Of a stretch of DNA of 5,312 nucleotides, positions 1 through 5,312 are shown one piece after another; the first letter of the stretch is position 1; each line of letters starts with the position of its first letter. The DNA is from Acidobacteriota bacterium. GTDB lineage: Bacteria > Acidobacteriota > Terriglobia > Acidiferrales > UBA7541. Made by a program: the position numbers and the translations under genes. The stretch is from the NCBI GenBank assembly GCA_016179005.1, contig JACOSF010000067.1:1-5312 (forward strand). Direction: 5' to 3'. Below the pieces are notes generated by a model that saw nothing but the letters and a program-made list of their open reading frames with translations, was not told the origin of the DNA and made no database searches.

Positions 1-1239
1 AAAGTGATGGTGCTGGTGAACGACCAGCCCGGCCCGGGCGAAGAGGATCTCCTCTTGAAATTCGGTTCGCTCACGGGACCGGATAACGCCGGCATCCTGC
101 TGGTGCAGGCCAAACGAGAATTGGTGGACAAGTGGCTCGCGCCTTCCGGCAAGACCCTGGTGCAACTCCAGAAAGAAATTGACGAGAAGCTGGCTTCGCA
201 GTCGTACTACGTGCCGGACGCCAGGCTCGACCTGCGCGTGGATGTGCGGCGGATCACCGCGGAAACACAAAACGTGGTGGGCGTGCTGCGCGGGCGCGAC
301 CCGAAACTCGCCGAAGAAGCGGTCGTGATCGGCGCGCACTACGACCACCTCGGGCTAGGCGAGAGAAATTCGCTGGCGCCCTCGCAAGCCGGAAAGGTGC
401 ATGCCGGCGCGGACGACAACGCCTCGGGCACTTCCGTAGTTCTCGAATTGGCGCGCGCGCTGGGCGAGCGCAAGCGCGACCTGCGGCGCAGCATCGTCTT
501 CTTGGCGTTTTCCGGCGAGGAGCTGGGGCTACTGGGCTCCGCCTATTACACGAAAAACCCGGAATGGCCGCTGGAAAAAACCGCGGCGATGATCAATCTC
601 GACATGGTGGGGCGGCCAAAAGACGGCAAGCTGATTATCGGCGGCGTAGGCAGCTCGCCCGGATTCAAGGAGATCGTGGAGAAAGCCAACCGCACGGGGC
701 TGAAAGTTTCCACCACCGCAGGGGCCTTCGGTGGCAGCAGCGATCACATTTCGTTTTATGTGAAGAACATTCCCGTGTTGTTTTTCTTTTCCGGATTGCA
801 CGCCGATTATCACAAGCCCTCGGACACCCCGGATAAGATTCTGAGTGCCGACGCGGCGCGCGTGGGCGACCTGGCCATGCAGGCGGCGCTCACGTTGTCG
901 TCGGAGGATGCCCGGCCGCAATTTGTGCGCGTGCAGGAAGCGCAGCCGGCCGCCGGCGGCGGCGGGGCGGGCTACGGCGCGTACTTCGGGTCCATTCCGG
1001 ACATGGGCGAGGAAGTAGTGGGCGTGAAATTTGCCGATGTGCGCGACGGCAGCCCGGCGGCCAAGGCCGGCCTCAAGGCGGGCGATTTGCTGGTTGAATT
1101 CGCCGGCAAGGAAATCAAAAACCTCTATGACTTCACCTACGCCCTGCGCGCACACAAGCCGGGAGAAGAAGTCAGTGTGACGGTAGTGCGCGGGAAAGAA
1201 AGGCTGACGGTGACGGTGAAGCTGGAGCAGCGGAAGTAG
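1..1239 (+). CDS. M28-family zinc peptidase with C-terminal PDZ domain (5'-partial)
   Basis: The reading frame is open to the left edge, so the N-terminus (signal peptide and first part of a PA-like domain) is missing; the GTG at base 4 is unlikely to be the true start. Numbering residues from that GTG, the M28 signature set is complete: H112 in GAHYDHLG, the Asp of GADDNASG (137/138), catalytic E172 and zinc-ligand E173 in SGEELG, D200 in NLDMVG, and H270 in ADYHKPSDT. In this family two zinc ions activate water to remove N-terminal residues from peptides. A Gly/Ala-rich linker (about 315-328) leads to a PDZ domain (about 335-408, with DGSPAAKAGLKAGD), which probably binds substrate tails or partners. 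Such enzymes are normally exported, but the signal peptide is not visible here. Proline dehydrogenase follows 61 bases downstream on the same strand. Family assignment is firm; the natural substrate is unknown. Confidence 0.93.
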   Translation, partial: KVMVLVNDQPGPGEEDLLLKFGSLTGPDNAGILLVQAKRELVDKWLAPSGKTLVQLQKEIDEKLASQSYYVPDARLDLRVDVRRITAETQNVVGVLRGRDPKLAEEAVVIGAHYDHLGLGERNSLAPSQAGKVHAGADDNASGTSVVLELARALGERKRDLRRSIVFLAFSGEELGLLGSAYYTKNPEWPLEKTAAMINLDMVGRPKDGKLIIGGVGSSPGFKEIVEKANRTGLKVSTTAGAFGGSSDHISFYVKNIPVLFFFSGLHADYHKPSDTPDKILSADAARVGDLAMQAALTLSSEDARPQFVRVQEAQPAAGGGGAGYGAYFGSIPDMGEEVVGVKFADVRDGSPAAKAGLKAGDLLVEFAGKEIKNLYDFTYALRAHKPGEEVSVTVVRGKERLTVTVKLEQRK

Positions 1240-1300
1240 GCATTCCGATGTCGATGGCCGGTTGTTGCTTCAAAAATGCGGCGCGGGTGGTGAAATCAAA
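1240..1300 (+). other. Short spacer between peptidase and proline dehydrogenase genes
   Basis: These 61 bases hold no visible terminator hairpin and no convincing promoter, only a weak GGTGG ribosome-site candidate near the end. This is compatible with read-through from the peptidase gene into proline dehydrogenase, though a weak independent promoter cannot be excluded. Confidence 0.45.
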
Positions 1301-2251
1301 ATGATTGTGCGCGACTTCATTTTTTGGCTATCCACAAAGAAAAACGTAACCGACGCCATTGCGCGGCGCGGAATCAAGCACGGATTTGCGCTGCGTTTCA
1401 TTGCCGGCGAGCAGCTTGACGCCGCCATCCGGGCGTGCCAGGAGCTGAACCGGGAAGGCCGCCGGATCAGCCTGAACCACCTGGGCGAAAACGTCACCAC
1501 CGTTGAAGAAGCCACCAAAGTGAAAGACGGCTACATCGAGATGGTGCGCGAACTCGACCGCTGCGCCATGGACGGCAACATCTCCGTCAAGCTCACGCAA
1601 CTGGGACTCGACGTGAAGCCCGGCGGGCGCGAGCTGTGCCAGCAACTGACGGAAGAAATCCTGACCGCGGCGGCGGGACTGCGCCGCGACATCGAAATCG
1701 ACATGGAAGGCTCGCCGTACACTGACGCGACGCTGGACATTTTTGAAGCCGTGCGGCGCCGGCGCGAGAACGTCGCGCTGGCGATCCAGGCGTACCTCTA
1801 CCGCACGGAGAAAGACGTGGAGCGGCTGGCCCCCCTGCACCCCAAGATCCGGCTGGTGAAAGGCGCCTACCGCGAGCCCAAGAGCATCGCCTTTCAGAAA
1901 AAGCAGGACGTGGACGCAAACTATTGCCGGCTGCTGGACAAGCTGCTCGACGGGCGCTTCGTCGCCGCCATCGCCACGCACGACGCCGCCATGCTGGACC
2001 ACGCGCGCAAGCGCATCGCCGAGCGCAGCGTGGCACAGGACAAATATGAGTTCCAGATGATTTACGGCATTCGTCGCGATTTACAGCAGGAGGTCCGCGG
2101 GCAGGGCCACCCGCTGCGGATCTACGTGCCCTACGGCACGGAGTGGTGCCCGTACTTCATGCGCCGGCTCTCGGAACGCCCGGCGAACTGCTGGTTTGTG
2201 CTGAAGAACCTGATGGTCGAGACGTTTGGCAGCAATGGGAGAAAGCGGTAG
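1301..2251 (+). CDS. Proline dehydrogenase, monofunctional, FAD-dependent
   Basis: This 316-residue protein should oxidise L-proline to pyrroline-5-carboxylate, passing electrons through FAD to the quinone pool at the inner face of the membrane. Its length fits the single-function PRODH class (Bacillus PutB-like, about 300 residues), not the large bifunctional PutA. Conserved beta/alpha-barrel elements occur in order: LGENV (61-65), SVKLTQLGLD with K97, DMEGS with D134, AIQAYLYRT with Q163, LVKGAYREP with K187 and R191, ATHD (225-228), EFQMIYG (250-256), RIYVPYG (273-279), and YFMRRLSE with Y285, R288, R289 and E292, which bind proline. No key residue is missing. The ATG at 1301 is chosen because homologues begin near this point; an in-frame TTG at 1262 would add 13 residues of unconvincing sequence. 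The upstream GGTGG at 1286-1290 is only a weak ribosome site. No P5C dehydrogenase is present in the window. Confidence 0.94.
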   Translation: MIVRDFIFWLSTKKNVTDAIARRGIKHGFALRFIAGEQLDAAIRACQELNREGRRISLNHLGENVTTVEEATKVKDGYIEMVRELDRCAMDGNISVKLTQLGLDVKPGGRELCQQLTEEILTAAAGLRRDIEIDMEGSPYTDATLDIFEAVRRRRENVALAIQAYLYRTEKDVERLAPLHPKIRLVKGAYREPKSIAFQKKQDVDANYCRLLDKLLDGRFVAAIATHDAAMLDHARKRIAERSVAQDKYEFQMIYGIRRDLQQEVRGQGHPLRIYVPYGTEWCPYFMRRLSERPANCWFVLKNLMVETFGSNGRKR

Positions 2252-2254
2252 CGG

Positions 2255-2569
2255 TCAGGCGGCACGCAGGCGGTCCAGGATGCGCATCAAAGTGTCTTCG
2301 TTGGCGCCGCGCAACTTGACCCACTCCACGCCGAAGCCGTCGGGCTCCACGTCGCGGACGATGCCGTCCGCCTCCACCACTTCGGCGCCGACACGCACGC
2401 GCAAGGGTAGCACCGTCCCCATGGGGTAGGATTTGTCGGTCAGCACGTAGAGGCCACCCAGGCCAATCACCGTAATCCGGCCTCCAAAAGCAAACCCCAC
2501 TCCTTCGCAATTCAAATACTGCGATTCGGTGAGGTACAAGCGATCATACAGCCGGTTGTCAGTCTTCAT
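2255..2569 (-). CDS. Single-domain PilZ protein with degenerate second c-di-GMP motif
   Basis: This 104-residue soluble protein has the layout of a stand-alone PilZ domain, the beta-barrel family known for binding cyclic di-GMP and controlling motility, polysaccharide or adhesion outputs. Seen directly: an exact RxxxR at R6-R10 (RLYDR), the GLGGLYV strand at 36-42, repeated beta-like segments, GFGVEWVKL at 78-86, and a C-terminal helix (about 89-103). The second motif, normally D/N-x-S-x-x-G, reads V34-I-G36-L-G-G39, so the acidic/amide and serine positions are lost and only the glycine remains. Ligand binding may therefore be weak or absent. The ATG at 2569 is chosen for its GAGG site at 2576-2579 and its ATGA overlap with the upstream gene; a longer version from 2611 would start inside that gene. 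The stop is three bases from the convergent proline dehydrogenase stop. Target unknown. Confidence 0.8.
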   Translation of the reverse strand: MKTDNRLYDRLYLTESQYLNCEGVGFAFGGRITVIGLGGLYVLTDKSYPMGTVLPLRVRVGAEVVEADGIVRDVEPDGFGVEWVKLRGANEDTLMRILDRLRAA

Positions 2570-2829
2570 GCAGCACCTCGTTGTGCGGCGCGAAAGGCAG
2601 CCAGCGTCCAAACATCCTGCTGTTCATCGTGGCGCAGGACATAATCGTTGCCATCCTCTGCCCGCACGCGAAAGTATATCGCTCCCGGAGAATACCACCG
2701 GTCCTCGATCTGTTCCACCCGGTAGGGTCGCCCGCGCAGAATGAAGCGCAGCGGCCGTTCATCGGCCCGGTATCCCGCGTAACATTCCACTTGCAGGCCG
2801 CTCATCGCCCTCACAAAATCTGACCTCAA
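2566..2829 (-). CDS. Small conserved-type hypothetical protein (87 aa), coupled to PilZ gene
   Basis: The function is not recognised. The protein is soluble and beta-rich, with no membrane segment or signal peptide. Its core is a basic RFILRGRPYRVEQIEDRWY segment (about 28-46), then YFRVRAEDGNDYVLRHD (about 51-67) and a VWTL strand. This resembles, from memory only, small DUF6504-like proteins with the pattern 'RGR.Y.V..I.DRW...YF.VR..DG..Y.L..D'. The TTG at 2829 is preferred as start because a GGGAGGAG site (2833-2840) sits just upstream and an in-frame TAA directly precedes the TTG. The alternative ATG at 2805 has a purine stretch only two bases away. The stop overlaps the PilZ start as ATGA, implying translational coupling and a shared role. 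A strongly charged composition and a plausible domain match argue for a real gene. Confidence 0.72.
   Translation of the reverse strand: MRSDFVRAMSGLQVECYAGYRADERPLRFILRGRPYRVEQIEDRWYSPGAIYFRVRAEDGNDYVLRHDEQQDVWTLAAFRAAQRGAA
2574..2579 (-). promoter_or_regulatory. Ribosome binding site of the PilZ gene
   Basis: GAGGTG on the minus strand has its GAGG core six bases from the ATG at 2569. It lies inside the last codons of the upstream small gene. It supports the 104-residue PilZ start over the longer in-frame version, and fits coupled translation with the ATGA overlap. Confidence 0.55.
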
Positions 2830-2832
2830 TTA

Positions 2833-2840
2833 CTCCTCCC
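2833..2840 (-). promoter_or_regulatory. Strong Shine-Dalgarno for the TTG-started small gene
   Basis: On the minus strand GGGAGGAG is followed by TAA and then TTG, so the GGAGG core lies five bases from the start codon. This is the best ribosome site in the window, and it decides in favour of TTG at 2829 over the downstream ATG at 2805. Confidence 0.6.
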
Positions 2841-2855
2841 ACGATTAGCCGAAAA

Positions 2856-2883
2856 ACGCTAAAAGTAAATAGTACTTTGTGAA
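2856..2883 (-). promoter_or_regulatory. Possible promoter of the small-protein/PilZ unit
   Basis: The 124-base gap between the YihY-family stop and the TTG start contains an AT-rich patch that stands out from the GC-rich surroundings. On the minus strand TTCACA (2878-2883) matches five of six bases of a -35 box, with a weak TAGCGT (2856-2861) after a 16-base spacer. TACTAT (2869-2874) is another -10-like hexamer but has no good -35. The location is right for a promoter; the exact boxes are a guess. Confidence 0.25.
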
Positions 2884-2953
2884 AATCCGGGCGGCAGACA
2901 CGTGTGGCCATGCGATTTGGTTAACGGCGTAAAGCCGGACATTGCAGAACGCC

Positions 2954-3775
2954 TCAGGAACGGCGGGACAGCGCTTCCGCATTGTAGGCGGCGCCCAGCA
3001 AGACAATCAGCGCGCACAGGTTCATCCACACCAGCAGGCCGATGGCCGCGGCCAATCCGCCATACACCAGGCCGTACGGCACGTGACTCATGTAGATGCC
3101 GAACGCCGAGTTGGCAACCCACCACAGCAGCGTGCTCACCACCGCACCGGGCAGGACATCGTTCCAATTGCTTCCATCGCTGCGGCCCACGTGATAGAGC
3201 AGCGAAAGAACGAGTACGGCGAAGACCAATCCCAGGCCCACGTACACCACCAGCCAGATGGCGTTGAATAGGGCCGGCAAACCAAAGTGCAGAATCATCC
3301 AGGTGCGGAGCTGGCGGCTGAATACGGTAAGGATGATGGCTGCCAGCAGCGGCCCGATGGTCACAACGAGCAGCAGAAACGCACGAAGCTGGTCGCGCCA
3401 GTAACCCGTCGGTGCGGGGTCGCGGAAAAGATTGCGGAAAGCCTGCATGAACGCGGACATCACCTGCGAGCCGCCCAAGAGCGTGCCGCTCAGGCCCAGC
3501 AAGATCCAGGCTCTCGGTGAAATGCCCTCGCCCTGCGCGGTCAGGAAGTCGGTCACCGTGCGGCGGCTCTGCTGCGGCATGAAGTAGCGCAGGTCGGAAA
3601 AAAACTGCTCCGCAGCGCCGCCCAGGTGCACAGAAACTGCCAGCAGACCGAACGCAAACAGCATCATCGGAAAAAACGCCAGAAACATGCAGAAGGCGAT
3701 GGCCTGCGAATCGGAGATCGCCGCGGGGAAAACGCGTCGCAGGGCCCCCGCGAAGATGTTCAGGACGGAGCGCAT
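2954..3775 (-). CDS. YihY/UPF0761-family inner membrane protein
   Basis: This 273-residue polytopic membrane protein has about six hydrophobic segments, near residues 25-48, 89-112, 131-153, 170-195, 209-228 and 235-262. Family hallmarks are visible: an N-terminal stretch with D22, then AIAFCMFLAFFP; the central basic loop RNLFRDPAPTGYWRDQLRAF; and the C-terminal YGGLAAAIGLLVWMNLCALI run ending in LLGAAYNAE. The length is close to the usual 280-300. The family was once mislabelled as ribonuclease BN in E. coli; that activity belongs to an unrelated ElaC-type enzyme, and the role of YihY-like proteins is still unclear, possibly in envelope transport or organisation. The ATG at 3775 is chosen because the conserved N-terminal helix follows closely, with GGTGA three bases upstream. 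A longer overlapping frame (2859-3782) is a shadow. It lies in the same direction as the M14-like gene but is separated by a 93-base gap with a hairpin. Confidence 0.9.
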   Translation of the reverse strand: MRSVLNIFAGALRRVFPAAISDSQAIAFCMFLAFFPMMLFAFGLLAVSVHLGGAAEQFFSDLRYFMPQQSRRTVTDFLTAQGEGISPRAWILLGLSGTLLGGSQVMSAFMQAFRNLFRDPAPTGYWRDQLRAFLLLVVTIGPLLAAIILTVFSRQLRTWMILHFGLPALFNAIWLVVYVGLGLVFAVLVLSLLYHVGRSDGSNWNDVLPGAVVSTLLWWVANSAFGIYMSHVPYGLVYGGLAAAIGLLVWMNLCALIVLLGAAYNAEALSRRS

Positions 3776-3786
3776 GGCTCACCGGG

Positions 3787-3792
3787 ATTATA
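3787..3792 (-). promoter_or_regulatory. Candidate -10 box upstream of the YihY-family gene
   Basis: A perfect TATAAT occurs on the minus strand only 11 bases before the ATG at 3775. No good -35 is visible: the hexamer at 17-base spacing is TACCGC. If used, transcription would begin about 3-5 bases before the ATG, giving an almost leaderless message. Chance occurrence is possible, though the hexamer is conspicuous in GC-rich DNA. Confidence 0.35.
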
Positions 3793-3844
3793 TAGGCGCG
3801 AGGTCACAGGCGGTAGATGCAAGAAACAGTTGCTCGTAGCAGCA

Positions 3845-3866
3845 GGGCGGGCGAAAGCCCCCGCCC
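3845..3866 (-). terminator. GC-rich hairpin directly after the M14-like gene stop
   Basis: A seven-base perfect inverted repeat pairs GGGCGGG (3845-3851) with CCCGCCC (3860-3866) around an eight-base loop. An alternative fold pairs GGGC (3849-3852) with GCCC (3857-3860) around GAAA (UUUC in the minus-strand RNA). It begins two bases past the stop codon in the direction of transcription. No T run follows, as the sequence continues TGCTGC, so it is not a classic intrinsic terminator. It may stall polymerase, protect the 3' end, or be a scattered palindromic repeat. Confidence 0.4.
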
Positions 3867-3868
3867 GA

Positions 3869-5312
3869 TTACTTGGCTTGCGGAGTCGCCGCCGACCACT
3901 GCAGCGAGTTGAAGAGCATCTTGAACGTGGCGTGCGGCTGGGCGCGGAACTGCGTGCGGAAACCGAGCAGCACCACGCGACCTTTGCCCACGCTGACTTC
4001 GGCTGCGGCGACTTTGTCGTACAGATATTCCGGGCCGCCGATCCATCCGCTCTGCAGCGGATTCGTGGACGGATACTTGGCCACCGCGCGCGCGTTGTTT
4101 TCCGTGAACGGCGCGCTGATTTCAAACGCCGGGCTGTTCAGGAAGTAGGCGGAAGTTTTTGTGGGGATGCCGTAGGCCACCGGGTTGCGGTTGTCCACCA
4201 GGATTTCCAGCACAGCGCCGGGACAATAGAACTTGTCGGCGGAAACGCCGCGCAGCGTGTTGCGCACGGGCAGCCCCAGCGTATCAATCGCGAAATCGGC
4301 GGCGTCATCGAGCACGACGAGCGTGCCGCCGGCGCGGACGAATTCCTCGACCGCCTTGGCCCCCTCGTCGCCCAGGCCGCCGCGGTATTCCGGGCGCACC
4401 CACTCGCCGCGGTTGCCGTTCAGGATGGCGTTCTTAGACTGGCTGGCAAAAACAATGACATCGTATTTCTCAGCGAGTTTTCCGGCGCGAATGTCTTCGT
4501 TGTGCAGCGACGTGTAAGGAAATTCGTATTTCTCGAGCAGCCAGCGCGTCCAGCCTTCATCCATGCTGGCGGTCCAGGGCTGGTAAAGGCCGATGCGCGG
4601 GGCGCGCAGGCGCAGGAGGTTCCCTCGCAGCGCCGCTTCATCCGCCGGCATGAGTTGTCCTCCGGTCAGACCCAGCTCGACCACGAGCGGGCGGAGCTTC
4701 TCGAAGCCGGCGTTGCGCACAATCAGGCTGCCCGGCGGGTAACGCCATCCGCGCGTGCTGGCCTGCACGTTGTCCGTGGCCCAGGAAATATCGGCGCCTG
4801 CTTTCAGCAGCCGATTGGCCAGCAGGGCCGTGTTGTTGTCGCCGGGCGCGATCACAAAGCTGGGAGCGCCGCCGCGTTTGGCCGCGACCAAATCTCCTTG
4901 TGGCCGCGGGATGGCCGACAACTTCTCGAGCGGCGTGTCAAAAGGCTTGTCCACCTTGAGCGCGGCCACGCCCATCTGCAGCGGCAGCGTCCAGCCGGTG
5001 ACGTCGTAGGGCCGCTCGGGCGCCTGACCGGGAGCCGCCGGCTTCATCGGATATTTCTGCGGCTCGAGAATATCCTTCGCGTAGGCGCGGAAGGGCTGCG
5101 CCATCGGAATCACGTAACTTCCCGGCTCAAACTTCTTGCCGTCGGCTTCGAATGCCTCCTTCGTGCGGTAAATCTCGATGCCGGTCAGGTCCAGCACTTC
5201 GAGAAGTTTCCAGGTGGCGCCGGCATCGTGCTGGGAGAGCGGCACGATGTACGCGAACGGATCACCCTTCTGCCCGGTCTCGATAGCTTTGCGGTTCAAG
5301 TTGTAAAAATTG
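3869..5312 (-). CDS. M14-family zinc carboxypeptidase-like protein, C-terminal part (5'-partial)
   Basis: The frame is open through the right edge of the window, so only the last 480 residues are visible; the TTG at 5299 is internal, not a start. This portion matches, by recognition, the C-terminal half of large (roughly 850-950 residue) secreted M14-type proteins of Acidobacteriota and relatives. Markers include NRKAIETG and PFAYIVP near the left end, PGSYVIPMAQPFRAYAKDIL (about 63-82), YDVTGWTLPLQMGV (about 102-115), and a class I glutamine-amidotransferase-like domain (about 235-350, with PRIGLYQPW, DVIVFAS and GGTLVVLDDAADF). A final beta-rich section ends with GKGRVVLLGFRTQFRAQPHATFKML. 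The zinc-binding HxxE and catalytic Glu of M14 would lie upstream, so activity cannot be judged. No obvious amidotransferase Cys-His-Glu triad is seen. The likely location is periplasmic or extracellular, and the substrate is unknown. Confidence 0.82.
   Translation of the reverse strand, partial: NFYNLNRKAIETGQKGDPFAYIVPLSQHDAGATWKLLEVLDLTGIEIYRTKEAFEADGKKFEPGSYVIPMAQPFRAYAKDILEPQKYPMKPAAPGQAPERPYDVTGWTLPLQMGVAALKVDKPFDTPLEKLSAIPRPQGDLVAAKRGGAPSFVIAPGDNNTALLANRLLKAGADISWATDNVQASTRGWRYPPGSLIVRNAGFEKLRPLVVELGLTGGQLMPADEAALRGNLLRLRAPRIGLYQPWTASMDEGWTRWLLEKYEFPYTSLHNEDIRAGKLAEKYDVIVFASQSKNAILNGNRGEWVRPEYRGGLGDEGAKAVEEFVRAGGTLVVLDDAADFAIDTLGLPVRNTLRGVSADKFYCPGAVLEILVDNRNPVAYGIPTKTSAYFLNSPAFEISAPFTENNARAVAKYPSTNPLQSGWIGGPEYLYDKVAAAEVSVGKGRVVLLGFRTQFRAQPHATFKMLFNSLQWSAATPQAK

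Noticed and set aside
529..1155. 208-residue minus-strand open frame opposite the M28 peptidase
   Set aside because: It has no domain, is rich in Arg/His/Ala, and lies fully antisense to catalytic motifs of a certain gene.
1328..2002. 224-residue minus-strand open frame opposite proline dehydrogenase
   Set aside because: It is antisense to a well-conserved enzyme, has low-complexity composition and no good start context. The high third-position GC of the real gene explains it.
2256..2273. Direct repeat CAGGCGG twice, 11 bases apart
   Set aside because: It falls in the last PilZ codons, which encode Leu/Arg/Ala-rich helix residues. Codon composition explains it.
2559..2762. 67-residue minus-strand open frame across the small gene/PilZ junction
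   Set aside because: It is out of frame with both better-supported genes and has no ribosome site or recognisable content.
2925..2937. Small inverted repeat CGGC-GTAAA-GCCG downstream of the YihY-family gene, as a terminator
   Set aside because: The stem is only four base pairs and no T run follows on the minus strand, so this is within chance expectation.
2954..3775. Naming the YihY-family protein ribonuclease BN
   Set aside because: This is a historical mislabel. The true RNase BN is an ElaC-type metallo-beta-lactamase-fold enzyme, and this protein has only membrane helices.
2859..3782. 307-residue minus-strand open frame, longer than the YihY-family frame it overlaps
   Set aside because: Its translation is rich in Arg, His, Gly and Pro with no recognisable domain, while the other frame is a clear six-helix membrane protein. 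It is a GC-driven shadow.
1..5312. Phage, toxin-antitoxin, CRISPR or other defence content
   Set aside because: No repeat array, integrase, transposase, nuclease or toxin-like small gene pair is visible. The PilZ pair was considered as a toxin-antitoxin system, but neither product resembles one.

Overview
The window looks like chromosomal DNA from a GC-rich soil-type bacterium, most likely Acidobacteriota. That placement is inference from family resemblance and base composition, since there is no rRNA or marker gene. The best clues are the M28 peptidase with a C-terminal PDZ domain and the M14-type carboxypeptidase with a long glutamine-amidotransferase-like tail, both recurrent in acidobacterial genomes. 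Coding density is high and no gap between genes exceeds about 125 bases.

Left part, plus strand: a secreted-type M28 zinc peptidase (5' end outside the window) with a C-terminal PDZ domain is followed after 61 bases by a complete monofunctional proline dehydrogenase. The two may be co-transcribed. Together they suggest peptide breakdown followed by proline oxidation, but no P5C dehydrogenase is visible here.

Middle, minus strand: a two-gene unit starts at a TTG with a strong Shine-Dalgarno. It encodes an 87-residue uncharacterised protein and then, through an ATGA stop/start overlap, a 104-residue single-domain PilZ protein. The PilZ protein keeps its RxxxR motif but has lost the Asp/Asn and Ser of the second c-di-GMP motif. 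Its stop lies three bases from the stop of the convergent proline dehydrogenase gene.

Right part, minus strand: a complete YihY/UPF0761-family six-helix membrane protein, with a TATAAT box just before its start. Upstream of it is the C-terminal 480 residues of an M14-family carboxypeptidase-like protein whose catalytic half lies outside the window. A GC-rich hairpin directly follows the stop of this gene.

I see no mobile element, CRISPR array, RNA gene, phage gene or obvious defence system. The window is mostly ordinary housekeeping and catabolic content. The least explained part is the small PilZ operon.
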